Shown: positions 1 through 11,343, counted from the stretch's first letter. The stretch is 64,000 nucleotides of DNA from Macrocystis pyrifera (GCA_031763025.1 JASSKH010000007.1:2341276-2405275); one strand, 5' to 3'. Numbers and translations are program-made. The notes: generated from the sequence alone by a model not told the origin.

Positions 1-718
1 GCGTCCGAGCTGCGCCCTCGTCTATGCTAAGAGCCAAGTCCATGGTCTACGCGGACGCTGTAGCCTGCCGAGGTACCTAGAGAAGCAGCTGCAGCAGCAG
101 CAGCGACGTCCTCCAGCCCATGCGGTGTTCTACGTGTTCGTGCACTTGCTGACTATTTTAATAGATTTCACCCATGTTTTATCTCACTTTGTTCTGGCAA
201 GAAACCCGATATTGAGTTTTATATCGAGGGATTTGCGTGTACGAAAATCGCGATATTGAATTCGGCGCAAAGAGTCGAAATATCACCCTCTCTTGAGTTT
301 TATATATGTCTAGTAGTATCGAGTAGAGGAGGTCGGTATCATATCACAAAAATTGATATTACTTTGTACCAAATGGCCATTTTTTCCGGAATAGTTCACT
401 TTTCTCGTCCGGCCGCGGGTCTTTTCTCGTGCTTCCTGTTGCGGGGCCCGCAGGGGGGCGGCGTGTCCAGTACGGTGCAAGCGTTGGCTCCGGCCGGGCT
501 CCGTGGCACATGCTCTAGGTGGTCAAAGTCACGTGACCCAGCAAGCAACTCAGGGGATGGGGTCCCACTTCCGAAAAGCCATCTAGGGGTTTGGAAACAC
601 CCGGATCTTCGTTTTTTTAGCTGCAAATATTTTGTTCTTCTCGCTTCTTGTTGCAACTGCAACAACAGCACACAGCGGTGCTGCTCGAGCTCGTGCTGCT
701 CGAGTCGAGTGTTGCTCT
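1..718. other. No gene recognised; mixed intergenic sequence
   Basis: No ORF here resembles a protein family I know. Around 327-350 there is a short stretch (GAGGTCGGTATCATATCACA) that matches the terminal sequence of the 8-bp-TSD MITE at 57638-58090, so it is probably a decayed MITE end. Confidence 0.5.
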
Positions 719-787
719 GTTCGTTGACAAAGGATAGACCACTGAGCTGACTGAGTAGTTCAGTGGTCTATCCTTTATGAACGAACA
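719..787. repeat. Long near-perfect hairpin
   Basis: The arm at 729-748 pairs with 757-776 over 20 positions with one G-U-compatible mismatch and an 8-base loop. After a 3x3 internal loop the pairing resumes (719-726 with 780-787, TGTTCGTT/AACGAACA). The sequence shows the fold directly. Whether it is transcribed as a small-RNA precursor, or is a tiny foldback MITE, cannot be told from sequence alone. Confidence 0.7.
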
Positions 788-959
788 AACGAAGTACCTT
801 TGGGCTCGACACGGCCTCCTGCCGACAACATCCTCCGGGGTTGATCAAGCCCCTAATCAGCGCCTGGTTTTTCCTTCATATTGTCCCCCTCCCTAGTCGT
901 GCGTTCTTTTACTCAAGTGGTTCACTCCACTATCGACTCTCTGGTCGAGTCAATGCTCC

Positions 960-1835
960 TCATTATTTGTGAAATGAGTGGAAGCTTTCACAACTTCCAT
1001 TTGGAAGTAAAAAACTTCCAAAACTTCCATTTTGACCTCCAGATGGTAGTTTTTCACTTCCAAATGAAAGTTTTCACTTCCAAATGGAAGTTGTGAAAGT
1101 CAAAAACTTTTTACTTCCAAATTGTGAAAGCCAAAGTCAAAATGGAAGTTTCAAGTTTTGGAAGTTTTTTATTTCCAAATGGAAGCTGTGAAAGTTTTTC
1201 ACTTCCAAAAGGAATTTTTGGAAATCGAGTGGAAACTTCCATTTAGTCCATGGAAGTTTTCGTTTTGGAAGCTAGTGCAAGCCAGTGTAAGTTTCCACAG
1301 CGGAAGTCAGTGGAAGTCAGTGGAAGCTTCCACTGCCATGCCCGGTAGAAGCTTTGTCCAGCTTCCACTAAGCTTCCATACACCTTGATATACTTTCACC
1401 TACCGTCACCCACTTCCACTTCACGTCTAGCAGTTCCATTTGACTTCTACCTTCAAGGAAACTTCCATCGGCGTCCGCAGAATCTTCTGTTCACTTCCGT
1501 CCTCAACCATAACTTCCACTTACTTCCATCTACTCGCATCCGCTTCCATTCAACTTCCACAAGTTTCGTTTGGCTTTCGAAATTCCAGTGTACATTTAAT
1601 TTCAACGAAACTCACATCTGAGTACGCAGAATCTTCTGACCACTCCCCCCATATTCAAGCGCGACTTCCACCTATTAGTACGTACTTCCCACGCACTTCC
1701 ATTAAACTTCCAATGTCTACAGCTTGCTTACTTATTTATCTGCCATCTAACTTCCATTTCGATTGAAACTTCCACGCACGTCCGCGGAACGCTTCCATCC
1801 ACTCCTATATTCAAGGCTACCTTCCACCTAATCCC
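960..1835. repeat. CTTCCA-rich degenerate palindromic satellite, block 1
   Basis: Dense runs of ACTTCCAAATGGAAGT-like words on both strands, where the word is itself palindromic. They become sparser and one-sided (CACTTCCAT, AACTTCCAC) after about 1380. ORFs here give only F/H/L/W-rich low-complexity peptides and are not genes. Confidence 0.85.
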
Positions 1836-2047
1836 ACTCACTTACGAGGCGTTCTGCGATAGAGGCTCACCCAATATTTTCTGAGGCTCCTTACTTTAGG
1901 AGCTCCATCCCTCACCCGAAAACTGGCTTCAGCAAAAATCGAGTTGCATCTCGATGAATAATCCCATGGCCCAAGTATAAAAAAACGTCATTTTTCGAAA
2001 CAAGATTGGTATTGGGATGATTTTTTGGGTTTAGGGGCTCCGTCATT
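1836..2047 (+). repeat. Dispersed repeat R3, copy 1
   Basis: About 210 bp whose reverse complement recurs, diverged, at 43540-43745. Shared landmarks include GAGGCGTTCT, GGAGCTCCAT, CGAAAACTG, CATGGCCCAA and AACAAGATTGG in the same order and spacing. It sits between the two CTTCCA satellite blocks. No coding potential is seen, and its class is unknown. Confidence 0.75.
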
Positions 2048-2369
2048 CAGAAACCATTCGAGCAGGAATGTGCTACCTCTATCCTGGGACGCGTCTTACA
2101 TCCGCTTCGAATTATCCAACTTCCAAAGATACATGTAACCCTTACTTACACGGAAATTCATATCAGCGTTCGCCGAAGCTTCCATACATTCTCATATGCA
2201 AGAATAATTTCGGCATACTTTCACGTACTTCCACGTGCTTTCATCCATTTCCTCCATTAAACTCCCAAGAAATATGTTTGCCTTGTATTACCATGGAAAC
2301 TTACATCTACGTCTGCAGACGCTTCTATCCACTCCCCGGGGCCCATATGCATGTGGGACTTTGGCCTAA
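2048..2369. other. No feature recognised
   Basis: Sparse CTTCCA words continue. No credible ORF or structured element is seen. Confidence 0.5.
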
Positions 2370-2915
2370 TTACTTCCTTTTGGAAGTGAAAATGGAAGTT
2401 TGGAAGTGAAAATGGAAGTATTGGAAGCCGGGTATGAGCCTACCACGCGAATTATGTTCTACATTCAACTTCCAAAAACCTCCATTTTGACTTCCGAACG
2501 GATTGGTTTTTCTTCTCCAAAGAGAAGTTTTTGACTTCCAAAAGGAAGTTTCGACTTCCAAATGGAAGTGTTCGACTTTCAAATGGAAGTTTTCGACTTC
2601 CAAATGGAATTTTCTAACTTCCAAATGGAAGTTGTGAAAGTCCAAATGGAAGTTTTGGAAGTTAAAATGGAAGCTTCGCCAGCAATTCGAAACCTTTCTT
2701 TTTGACTTCCATAACCTCCATTTGGACTTCCATAACTTCCATTTGGAAGTTCCACAACTTCCATTTGGAAGCTTCCACCCTACTTCCACTTTGACTTGCA
2801 CAACTTCCATTTTGACTTCCACAACTTCCATTTTGACTTCCATAACTTCCATTTGGAAGTCAAAATGGGAGTTTTGAAAGTTTTTAACTTCCAAATGGAA
2901 GTTTTGGAAGGCTAT
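2370..2915. repeat. CTTCCA-rich degenerate palindromic satellite, block 2
   Basis: The same palindromic vocabulary as 960-1835 and denser: alternating ACTTCCA and TGGAAGT words with spacers TTTTGACTT and TTTGGAAGTT. The 226-residue minus-strand ORF across it (2370-3050) is a low-complexity W/K/V/F translation of the repeat and is not supported as a gene. Confidence 0.85.
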
Positions 2916-3019
2916 GTTCACCACGTACATACCTGGTGGCATTTTTTTAGTATCTCGGTGCGATTCATCATTAAATATTTGTACCACGTATTGCGCTGAA
3001 TGTAATAGCCGAGTCTTCA

Positions 3020-3440
3020 CTGCCGTTTGTACAATGTGCCCGTTCCACACGGTTTGCTTATTATTCTGCTACTCCGGTTGTTGCTGCCGCTGCTGGTACT
3101 GTTACTACTGTTGCTGGCGCAGGTTGCTTTTCTTGCTGCTACCCATATTTTATTTTTGCCCGTGGCACGCGGTTGCTTATCTTGCTGCTCCTATTGTTGC
3201 TGCCGCTGCTGCTGCACACAGCTGCGCACGGTCACGGTACGGCTGCTACTGCTACTGTTGCTCCTGGTGCCTTTTGCTGCTGCTGCCCAAAGTTTTTGTT
3301 TATCCGTGTCACACGGTGGCTTATCTTGGTGCTCCTATCGATGACGCTGCTGCTCCACACTATCACGGTCTATAGTTGCTGTTGCCGCTGGCGCAGATTG
3401 CTTTCCTTGCTGCTACCCTTAGTTTTTTTTTGTGTCCGTG
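3020..3440. repeat. CTG-rich minisatellite, about three units
   Basis: Three diverged copies of a roughly 125-140 bp unit (starting near 3035, 3160 and 3299). Each contains a cCGTgbCACRCGG..GCTTAT word followed by a run of TTGCTGCTGCC triplets. Leu/Cys-rich ORFs in all frames are by-products of the triplets. Confidence 0.7.
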
Positions 3441-3639
3441 CGACTGATGATTTTATCACACCCTGGCTATTTCATGTACTAGTATACTTTATACAGGGGG
3501 TTCATTGGAGTAGGTTTGCAATTGTAATGGGACCTCGTTAGTTGCGTTCCGCGTGTATAGGGTTCTCCATTAACTTATTTTCGAGCTTGACTTGTTTGAT
3601 TGATTATTTGATCTTCCCGACGAAACATGTGCAGTTCAT

Positions 3640-5640
3640 GCAGCTTATACAGATCCCACCGTGAAGATGTACATATTACACAGACGAAGATCCCACCCAG
3701 GTACACACCTGCATAATATTACAGATCCTGCAGATCATACATATCATACAGATCCTGCAGGTCATGCGAACTCACCGATAAACATGGATCATGCAAACCC
3801 ACCGGTAAACGTGTGCAGATCATGCAGATCGTACAGACCCCATCCCGGTCAAGATGAACTTATAATATAGATCACATATACTCCACTCAGGTAGACCGTA
3901 CAGATCCTGCGATGTTTTTTTATACAGACCAAGATCCCACTCAGGTACACACCTGCATAATATTACAGACCTTACAGATCATACAGATCATACAGATCCT
4001 GCAGATCATGCAAACCCACCGATAAACATGTGGATCATGCAAACCCACCGATAAATGTGTGCAGATCATGCAGGTCGTACAGACCCCATCCCGGTTAAGA
4101 TACACATATCATATAAATCACATATACTACTCCACTCAGGTACACACCTGCATACAGATCGGATCACACATATGTGCAGATCACACATATCAAGTTCCCA
4201 GTTGAGTACACACGCGTGAATATCTACTTCATACGGACCCCATCCCGGCTAAACATGATGTAAACAATCGTGAAGTATCCAGATTTACAAATCCTGCAGA
4301 TCATACAGAAATCCTACAAGTTCCCACTCAGGTGCACACGTGTGAATATCTACCTCATCGTACAGATCGCACCCGCTAAAGATGTACAGGTCACACACAT
4401 CAACATCCTCCTCAGGTACACACCTGCAAAATATTACAGATCCTGCAGATCATATGCTTCCTGCAGGACATGCAAACCCACCAATAAACATGTGCAGATC
4501 ATGCAGATCATACAGACCCCACCATCCCGTTTAAGATGAACAGATCAAACAGATAACACATATTCCACTCAGTCAGGTAGATCATACAGATCCTGCAGGT
4601 CATACATGTGTACTGAGCATATAGATCCTGCAGATCACGCATAGGTACATACCACACAGATCAAGTTCCCACTCAGGTACAAACGTGTGGAATATCTACC
4701 TCATACAGACCCCATCCCGGCTAAACATGATGTAAATATGTGTGAAGTATCCAGATTTTACAGATCCTGCAGATCATCAAGAAATCCTGCAAATTTCAAT
4801 TCAGGTACAACAGTGTGAAATATCTACCTCATACAGACCCCATCCCGGCTAAACATGCTGAAACAAGTGTGAAGTATCCAGCTTTTACAGATCCTCCAGA
4901 TCATACAGAAATCCTGCAGATCATATAGATCCTGCGAATCGTACAGACCGCATCCCAGTTAAGATGTGCAGATCATTCAGATCACACAGATTCAGGTAGA
5001 TCATACAGATACTGCAGATCATACAGATCCTACAGATTATACACATCCTGTAGATCATGCAGATCCAACCCGGTAAAGATGTACAGATCACACTGATCCC
5101 ACTCAGGTACACACCTGTGAAATATCTGCCTCATACAGACCCCATCCCGGCTAAACATGCTGTAAACAAGTGTAAAGTATCCAGATTTTACAGATCCTCC
5201 AGACCATACAAAAATCTTGCAGATCATACAGATCCTGAAGATAATACAGATCCTGCAGATCAATGACACCCACCGATAAACATGTGCAGATCATGCAGAT
5301 AGATCGTACATACCCTATCTCGCCAAAGATGTACAGATCGGCAGATCGGACAGATCCCATCCCGATCAAAACGTACTGATTGCACAACTCGCACATAGTC
5401 TACTCAGGTACATATCTATGAAAATTGTAACCAGACAGATCCCCTCCAGGACAATCATTTTCCTGCCATTGAGATCAACCAGATCCCGCCTGGCACACAA
5501 GTGGGAATGATACGGAGCATACAATGTCTTCCCAGGCAAACTAGTTGGAGTGTGTAGATAATTGATCCTTCGGATCATTCATACAGGTCCACCACATCAT
5601 GCACACATGGCGTTCAGATCATCACACCCGGCACGCAAGT
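3640..5640. repeat. CAGATC minisatellite with higher-order units
   Basis: About 2 kb built from the short word CAGATCMTRCAGATC (9-bp periodicity). A higher-order unit of roughly 200-300 bp is marked by the recurring words CCCATCCCGGYTAAA, CCACTCAGGTACACACCTG and ACCCACCGATAAACATG. Units decay toward both ends. Short ORFs are chance frames. Confidence 0.85.
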
Positions 5641-6119
5641 GCAATCATAAAGACCAAGCAGATGTCACCGCCAAAAAAAGGCTGATACATCTACACCCAC
5701 GCAAAGCCATTCGTCAGTTAATTACAGTACATGTATGTTCGCTTAGCATGATGTGAAGTTCATGCAGAACGCGCAGTCCCCACCCGGTAGAGGCGTTCAG
5801 ATCATCAAGGATAACATATATCGATGATACGGATCCCACCCAGGCGATAAATACCTGGATGATACAAACCCCGTCAGTTTCCTTCTGAGTGGCTCCTTTG
5901 AGCAATACAGTAGTCCATGTCTCCTATACGCGAAGACATGCAAGGGCATCGAAGACTAGACTACTACTCTTCGCTTTTAGCCATGAATCAGTAGCCCATG
6001 ACTCAGTTTACTCCGAGATATTTTTTACTCGAAACAGAGGTGCAAGGGTTTTACCTGCGTCTCCCTTTTCAACTTGCGACACCCTCCGGGTTTCATGCCA
6101 CCTACATCCCGAAGGGGGA
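5641..6119. other. No feature recognised
   Basis: Decayed edge of the minisatellite followed by unremarkable sequence. No supported ORF. Confidence 0.4.
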
Positions 6120-6236
6120 CCTTGCTTATTATACGATATGTGATATGATACAAGCGTATCATATCACGTATCACATCACAAAAAAAAAAACGTGATATGA
6201 TATGTGATATGATATGGAATAACAGTCACGATATCA
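6120..6236. repeat. GTGATATGATAT palindromic AT-rich tract
   Basis: Repeated GTGATATGATAT on one strand and ATATCATATCAC on the other flank a poly-A run. The same vocabulary forms the ends of the MITE at 57638-58090 and the insertion site at 9963-9971, so this is probably a MITE remnant. Confidence 0.6.
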
Positions 6237-6244
6237 GCTTTCTT

Positions 6245-6801
6245 TGAGGCAACAGCAGTAGTAGTAGCCAAGGACGTTCCTGCGTTGGGGTGTACTGGTG
6301 TACTGCTCTTGCACTGCTGATAAGCACATATTGGTGCTCAGACTGAGTCGCTCTCTTTGTGTTTTTTAGTTTCGCAAAAATAAGCACCGCTTCATTTTTA
6401 TTTTGCATATCAAAACGACCCTTATATACTCGTGCATAATATAATCGGAATCACACCAGGAGGTCAGACAGAGCCCATTCATGCTTCCCTCGTGTCTCGA
6501 GGCACACGCGACGCTTAGCCACGAAAATGGCGACCGCGCTCCTTTCAGCCACCCTCTACCCGCCAGCACTCGCTGATACCCGCGACGGCGCCGAGTTCGC
6601 AAGCGGTGCAGTGCTCCGAGTACACGCAAGCACACGAAGCGGAAGAAGAAAAATGAACAAATAACCGAAAGTGCAAGAAAAATGGAGAAAACAAAGAACC
6701 GCTGGAAAGGTCCGGCAAGTAATAAAAGGAGGTGATTCCCAAGTGGGAGCTCTGAGAGGACGGGGATGTACCAATCGAGCACGCTCAGAGAGCGAAATAT
6801 C
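6245..6801 (-). repeat. Dispersed repeat R1, copy a (partial, reverse)
   Basis: Reverse-complement copy of the roughly 1-1.4 kb repeat R1, recognisable by GGAGGCGATT, GGGAGCTCTGAG, CGAGCACGCTCAGAG and TCGAGACACGAGGGAAGCAT. Its outer end is cut exactly by the hAT-like element at 6802; the continuation resumes at 7664 (TTTTAAGTAGTTATATTTC). R1 has a TATATAAGGG word but no conserved protein. Confidence 0.85.
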
Positions 6802-7655
6802 CAGGGCTTTTCTCGGGTCAGGTCAAATCTCACGGGTCGGGTCGGGTCTGACCCGACCCGTGAGATTTTGAAAGCCTCTTGACCCGACCCGACCCGACCC
6901 GCGAGATTTAAAAAGTTGTTGACCCGACCCGACCCGACCCGACCCGTGAGATTTGAAAATATCCTGACCCGACCCGACCCGACCCGCGAGATTTCAAAAC
7001 CTCCTGACCCGACCCGACCCGACCCGCCACCTTCGGATTGACCCGTGAGACACAGGTTTCATGCGGGTTGCGTCACCTTGAGCCGCGAGACTCTTTATCT
7101 CGACCCGCAGGTCCGGCCTGCGGATCCGGTCCGTGGGTCGACACTTCAAAAACAATTTAATATTCATTTTTGTGCCCACAAGCGATATGTGGCCTGGCTG
7201 TAGTGGGTATAAATGGATGCGGGCATGCGTATATGGATTTCGCAGTGTTTTAATGTTTGAATAAGATACCAATGGAGTATTTATTGAGTATTTGTACGAG
7301 AAAAGCCTTCGAGTAAGAGAGCGGGAAGTGTTCTGAGTGTCGGATCCGCGGTCAGCAGAAAAATTCGCGGGTCACGCTGGCCCGACCCGCGAGTGACCCG
7401 TTTCTCACGGGTCATGACCTGACCCGACCCGTGAGCTTTTCATCACCTCTTGACCCGACCCGACCCAACCCGTGAGATTCGAAAAACTCTTGACCTGACG
7501 CGACCCGACCCGTGAGATTTGAAAACCTCTTGACCTGACCCGACCCGACCCGTGACATTTTGAACACTTCTTGACCCGACCCGACCCGACCCGTGACATT
7601 TTGAACACCCCGTGAGCCGACCCGCGGGTCGGGTCATGACCCGCGAAAAGCCCTG
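6802..7655 (+). mobile_element. hAT-like non-autonomous element with GGGTC arrays, copy A
   Basis: Ends are CAGGGCTTTTCTCGGGTCA and the inverse of CAGGGCTTTTCGCGGGTCA, with 8-bp flanks GAAATATC (6794-6801) and GAAATATT (7656-7663), i.e. a target duplication with one change. CAGGG-type termini and 8-bp duplications are hallmarks of the hAT superfamily. Both subterminal regions are tandem units of about 43 bp, (GACCC)3-4 then GTGAGATTTGAAAA; a roughly 330-bp unique core lies between. It encodes no transposase. It is inserted into an R1 copy. Confidence 0.9.
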
Positions 7656-7689
7656 GAAATATTTTAAGTAGTTATATTTCAATATAGCC

Positions 7690-7872
7690 AAATATTGTAT
7701 CCAGCGTCAGTAATAGTAGGGCGAACCGTATATAATACTTGTATAACGTTTTCAAGCACAAGCTGGGACGAAAGGTGGGTGATGTTATTTACACAGCCAG
7801 CGAGAAGAGCAGTAAAGTAGAAAGCATCATCATTAAATGTATTCATGGCATGACATTGAGATGCCGAGTTAG
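7690..7872. other. Short interval without recognised feature
   Basis: Lies between the hAT-like copy A and the poly-T end of the SINE. No ORF or repeat I can name. Confidence 0.4.
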
Positions 7873-8201
7873 TTTTTTTTTTTTTTTTTTTTTTTCATCA
7901 TCACTTTTACTTTCCAGCCCACTCGTAGGAGGTTTTACCCTCGACGATCTTCTGGACAATCCGTGGTCACAGGTGTCGTCCATTCTCCCCCCCGGTACGT
8001 GCCTTTAGTTTTTATCGCGTATAGGGTTCAGCATTCCCACTGCTCGTCGATTTTCATCGAATGTACAGCTAACTCACGCTCTCGCGCTTTCCGCTAATCA
8101 ATTTTATGCAAGAAAAAGTCCCTATGAGCATGCACTCGGTGAGACTCGAATTCACGAAATTGATCTTGATAGGCTCGCGGACCACCTACCAAGCCACCGG
8201 G
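7873..8201 (-). mobile_element. tRNA-derived SINE, copy 1
   Basis: Read on the minus strand, it starts with a tRNA-like head (about 8201-8130). The head has an A-box-like TGGCTTGGTAGGTGG and a B-box-like word ATTCGAGTCTCACC. A body of about 230 nt follows, ending in a 23-base poly-A (plus-strand T run 7873-7895). The same sequence recurs on the plus strand at 24709-25032. A tRNA head with pol III boxes, a body and a terminal A tract defines a SINE. Flanking duplications are unclear here (GATGCCGAG left, GACGCCGGA right, imperfect). Confidence 0.85.
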
Positions 8202-8317
8202 ACGCCGGATAAGTTGTTGGAAACCTTTTGCATTTTTTTAATTGGTATCAATAGTAGTATTTTCACTGCTCCACCAAGCTCTACTCGCCTACGCCCGCTA
8301 TATAGCAGTACCTGGTA

Positions 8318-8421
8318 TTACAGGCGACCATAGTAAATAGGACCAAATATTGTCAGTAAAATAGGTAAATATATAGGTTTTATTGTATACTGTAGGTCCT
8401 ATTTACTATGGTCCCCCGTAA
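8318..8421. mobile_element. Stowaway-like MITE, 104 bp
   Basis: Terminal inverted repeats of about 27 bp (TTACAGGCGACCATAGTAAA at the left and its near-inverse ending CCCCCGTAA at the right; the inner 19 bp are perfect, 8326-8344 with 8395-8413). They are flanked by TA at 8316-8317 and 8422-8423. A TA duplication with short TIRs and tiny size fits a Tc1/mariner-derived MITE. The interior is AT-rich and non-coding. Confidence 0.85.
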
Positions 8422-8558
8422 TAGACTATTATAATCCGAGCTACCAAGTACGTACGTGCCACGTACCTGGTGTGGTGCAGCATATATTTCGCTTCCATGG
8501 AATAAACAAGGCGCACATTGCTGTAAGGTATTACGTGCGCAACAATCAGCAATAATAC

Positions 8559-9441
8559 CAGGGCTTTTCGCGGGTCATGACCTGACCCGCGGGTCGGGTC
8601 ACGGGGTGTTCAAAATGTCACGGGTCGGGTCGGGTCGGGTCAGGAAGTGTTCAAAATCTCACGGGTCGGGTCGGGTCGGGTCAAGAGGTTTTCAAATCTC
8701 ACGGGTCGGGTCGGGTCGGGTCAAGAGTTTTTCAAATCCCACGGGTCGGGTCGGGTCGGGTCAAGAGGTGATGAAAAGCTCACGGGTCGGGTCAGGTCAT
8801 GACCCGCGAGAAACGGGTCACTCGCGGGTCGGGCCAGCGTGACCCGCGAGTTCTTTTCTGCTGACCCGCGGGTCGGCCCCTCGCATCCGGCCCGCGGATC
8901 CGACACTCAAAGTAGTTCCCGCTCTCTTACCCAAAGGCTTTTCTCGTACAAATACCCAATAATACTCCTTTGGTATCTTGTTCAAACATTAAAACACTGT
9001 CAAAATCCATATACGCATGCCCGCATCCACTATTACCTATTACCCACTACAGCCAGGCCACATATCGCTTGTGGGCACAAAAATGAATAGTAAATTGTTT
9101 TTGAAGTGTCGACCCACGGGCCGGATCCGCAGGTCGGACCTGCCGTCATAAATATTCTCGCGGGTCAAGGTGACCCCACCCGCATGAAACCCGTGTCTCA
9201 CGGGTCAATCCGAAGGTGGCGGGTCGGGTCGGGTCGGGTCAGGAGGTTTTTGAAACTCCCGGGTCGGGTCGGGTCGGGTCGGGTCAGGATATTTTCAAAT
9301 TTCACGGATCGGGTCGGGTCGGGTCAGCAACTTTTTAATCTCGCGGGTTGGGTCGGGTCGGGTCAAGAGGCTTTCAAAATCTCGCGGGTCGGGCACCCCG
9401 ACCCGACCCGTGAGATTTGACCTGACCCGCGAAAAGCCCTG
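8559..9441 (-). mobile_element. hAT-like non-autonomous element with GGGTC arrays, copy B
   Basis: The same element as 6802-7655 in opposite orientation. Termini are CAGGGCTTTTCGCGGGTCA at both ends, with a perfect 8-bp target duplication AATAATAC (8551-8558 and 9442-9449). Subterminal units read (GGGTC)3-4 followed by AAGAGGTTTTCAAATCTCAC. The unique core (about 8800-9210) matches the core of copy A. No transposase is encoded; ORFs giving SRVGSGRV-type peptides are translations of the pentamer. Confidence 0.93.
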
Positions 9442-9449
9442 AATAATAC

Positions 9450-9747
9450 CTTCCTTGGGCCCAAGGCATGCACAGCAAGCAGCTGTGCAAGCACCAGTCA
9501 ATAGTGCCCGCAAATTTCAACCGCTTGTCCTCAAAATAGAGTACAATGAAGACTGCAATAACGCTGACGACATCACATACTATAATCTTAACCGTGAAAT
9601 CAACAAGAACTCCGCCTTTGTTATACGCAGCTTGCAAAGTTGAGTAACAACTACTTAATCAGTCGAACTCACAGCTGACGTATTTCAAAATCTATAAAAT
9701 ACTAATTAGCACAAGCCGTAATACGAAATCATCGTTAGCAATATTGA
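9450..9747. other. No feature recognised
   Basis: AT-richer sequence with no supported ORF. Confidence 0.4.
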
Positions 9748-9962
9748 ACAATGACAACTCCAACTTCAACGCGAACCACAAAGACCATGCCATGAGAACG
9801 ACTGCTGCTGTGGACTATAACAGACAAGCTATGATGTCTCTCTCCTTGCGTGCGAGCTAGACTGACTAGAGTCATGTCAGCTTGTTTCGAAGAATGCCGA
9901 TCTCCGAAGAAAGTGGATCTCGGGAGATTCTCGGGCGTTTTCGAGGGTTTTCTGGCATATCA
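9748..9962 (+). repeat. Interior fragment of the 8-bp-TSD MITE
   Basis: Matches 57779-57960 (interior of the MITE at 57638-58090) over about 200 bp, including CAACTCCAACTTCAAC, ACCATGCCATGA, CAGACAAGCTATG and GGGAGATTCTCGGGCGTTT. It is cut at its right by the R1-armed composite, whose far side (32457-32503) looks like the other end of the same MITE. Confidence 0.8.
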
Positions 9963-9971
9963 TATCATATA

Positions 9972-10183
9972 CAAGGCGTTTCGCTCCGCGGGCGGCCTAC
10001 GCCGCCCGCTACGCTCGCTCAGGAAGGAAAAGTACATCAATTATGCGAACAGAGGTCTATGATTGAATACAGTTTTTTTCATGCATGCATGATTGATGGT
10101 AGTTGCAAATTGGCGACTTGGTAATGCCAAGGATCCCACCGCCATGCTTCAGGAGAAAACAGCTCGGACGCCACACACGCTTC
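9972..10183 (-). repeat. R1 copy b, outer segment (reverse)
   Basis: R1 end segment containing GCGAACAGAGGTC, TTGCAAATTGGCGACTTG and CCATGCTTCAGGAGAAAACAG, all inverted relative to 31.9-32.4 kb. It breaks off at CACACGCTTC where the LTR-like element 10184-12043 begins, and resumes at 12044. Confidence 0.85.
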
Positions 10184-10599
10184 TGTGATATGGAAGAGCA
10201 GTAAGGGTTCCAAGGGAAGATGATCCACAGTACAGGTGTGACACAGGTGTCTGTGCTTGGTCAAACTCAGACCTAGTTCTTAATGGAGTTCTCTTATTTT
10301 ATTGGTGCGAGGCTTGCTCAAAAGGGGCAAGTGAGAAGAGTGAGAACGTAATGTGAGTCACTGTTTTTTAGAGTACCTTGCCTTTGTTCCCTTCTTTTTT
10401 TCCCGTCCTTGTCTTTCCGTCTACCAGCGTTCGTGTTCTCCATTGGGTAGCACTGCCACGTAACGCAACGCGCGCGCGTTGCGCCCGCTTGTAGAAACGA
10501 CCACCGCAGCGCGCGCGCCTGGGCCTGTTAAATAACTTCCGCTTTCGCGTCCGTGCGTTTCTAATGGTCGACCCGTTTGACGAGCTTTCCGTAGTGATC

Positions 10600-11343
10600 T
10601 CACCTCAGATCATCCTTTTTCATGAAGCTATTTATAGTTTGGATTACCTGCTTCAAAATGTAGTTGATAAGGAGGGACATCGGAGAGTTGGTGCCTGTCT
10701 TGATTGCTTTGCGGAAACACCGGTGAAGCGGGGTGATCCATCCTGGTGACCAACGCAGGGAGTCTAGAGTACCGTTCGGAGAGTCGTCACAGCGTGAGAG
10801 AATGTCTGCTAAGACAAGTTTGGCGCTAGCTATGAGTTGTTGAACTCCTACACAGTCGTCGGTTCCCGCAGGAAAAGGGAGTGGGTCGTTGAGCTCCAAT
10901 TTTCGAGAGTCCAAGTCAATGTACTTGCGGTTGACCTCAAAGTCGTGGGTACTAGCTGCAGTGATTTGGGGCGTAGTGGGAGTTGCGGCAGGGGGGGCCG
11001 GTGCGGGAGTGGAGGTGACTGGGCTGGCCCCCAACGAAGTGCACATTGGCCGGCTACCTCGGCTCCCCCTCACCGTGTCGCGGTGCTTGGAGTCCCGCCC
11101 CGGCATGTCCGATCGATCCCTTCACCAGCAAAATATGCTCTCTAAAACGTCACGCTCGTGAGGTTCCACTAAGTTGGTAAGGGAGGCGGGGGAACTGCGT
11201 TCAGGGTTTCTCTGTGACGCAGTACGTACGAGGCCCAGATATTTTTCAAGCTCATCAGGGTTTAACGAAGACCAATGAACTGCGTGCTCTATCTGAGGGA
11301 AATCGGACCAAAATGTAGCGTCATCAAACTGTGCGTTATCCAA
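10600..11343 (-). pseudogene. Gag-like ORF of the small LTR element, broken by an in-frame TGA
   Basis: One minus-strand reading frame runs from about 11343 to the stop at 10600, interrupted by a single TGA at about 11122-11124, just after residues ESIFCW. The upstream part (about 73 residues) has an acidic, aromatic start (FWSDFPQIEHAVHWS). The downstream part (168 residues from an ATG at 11106) has a basic patch (PGRDSKHRDTVRGSRGSRP), a Pro/Ala/Thr linker and a helical C-terminal region. No CCHC knuckle, protease or other named domain is visible. Its place just inside the putative 5' LTR suggests gag; that is inference, and I do not recognise the family. Confidence 0.45.

Noticed and set aside
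3640-5640. CRISPR-like array
   Set aside because: Repeats are contiguous, degenerate and lack unique spacers of constant length, and the genome is eukaryotic.
6802-9441. Telomere-like or interstitial telomeric arrays (GGGTC)n
   Set aside because: The pentamers occur as short runs of three or four with a fixed spacer, inside elements with TIRs and 8-bp duplications.
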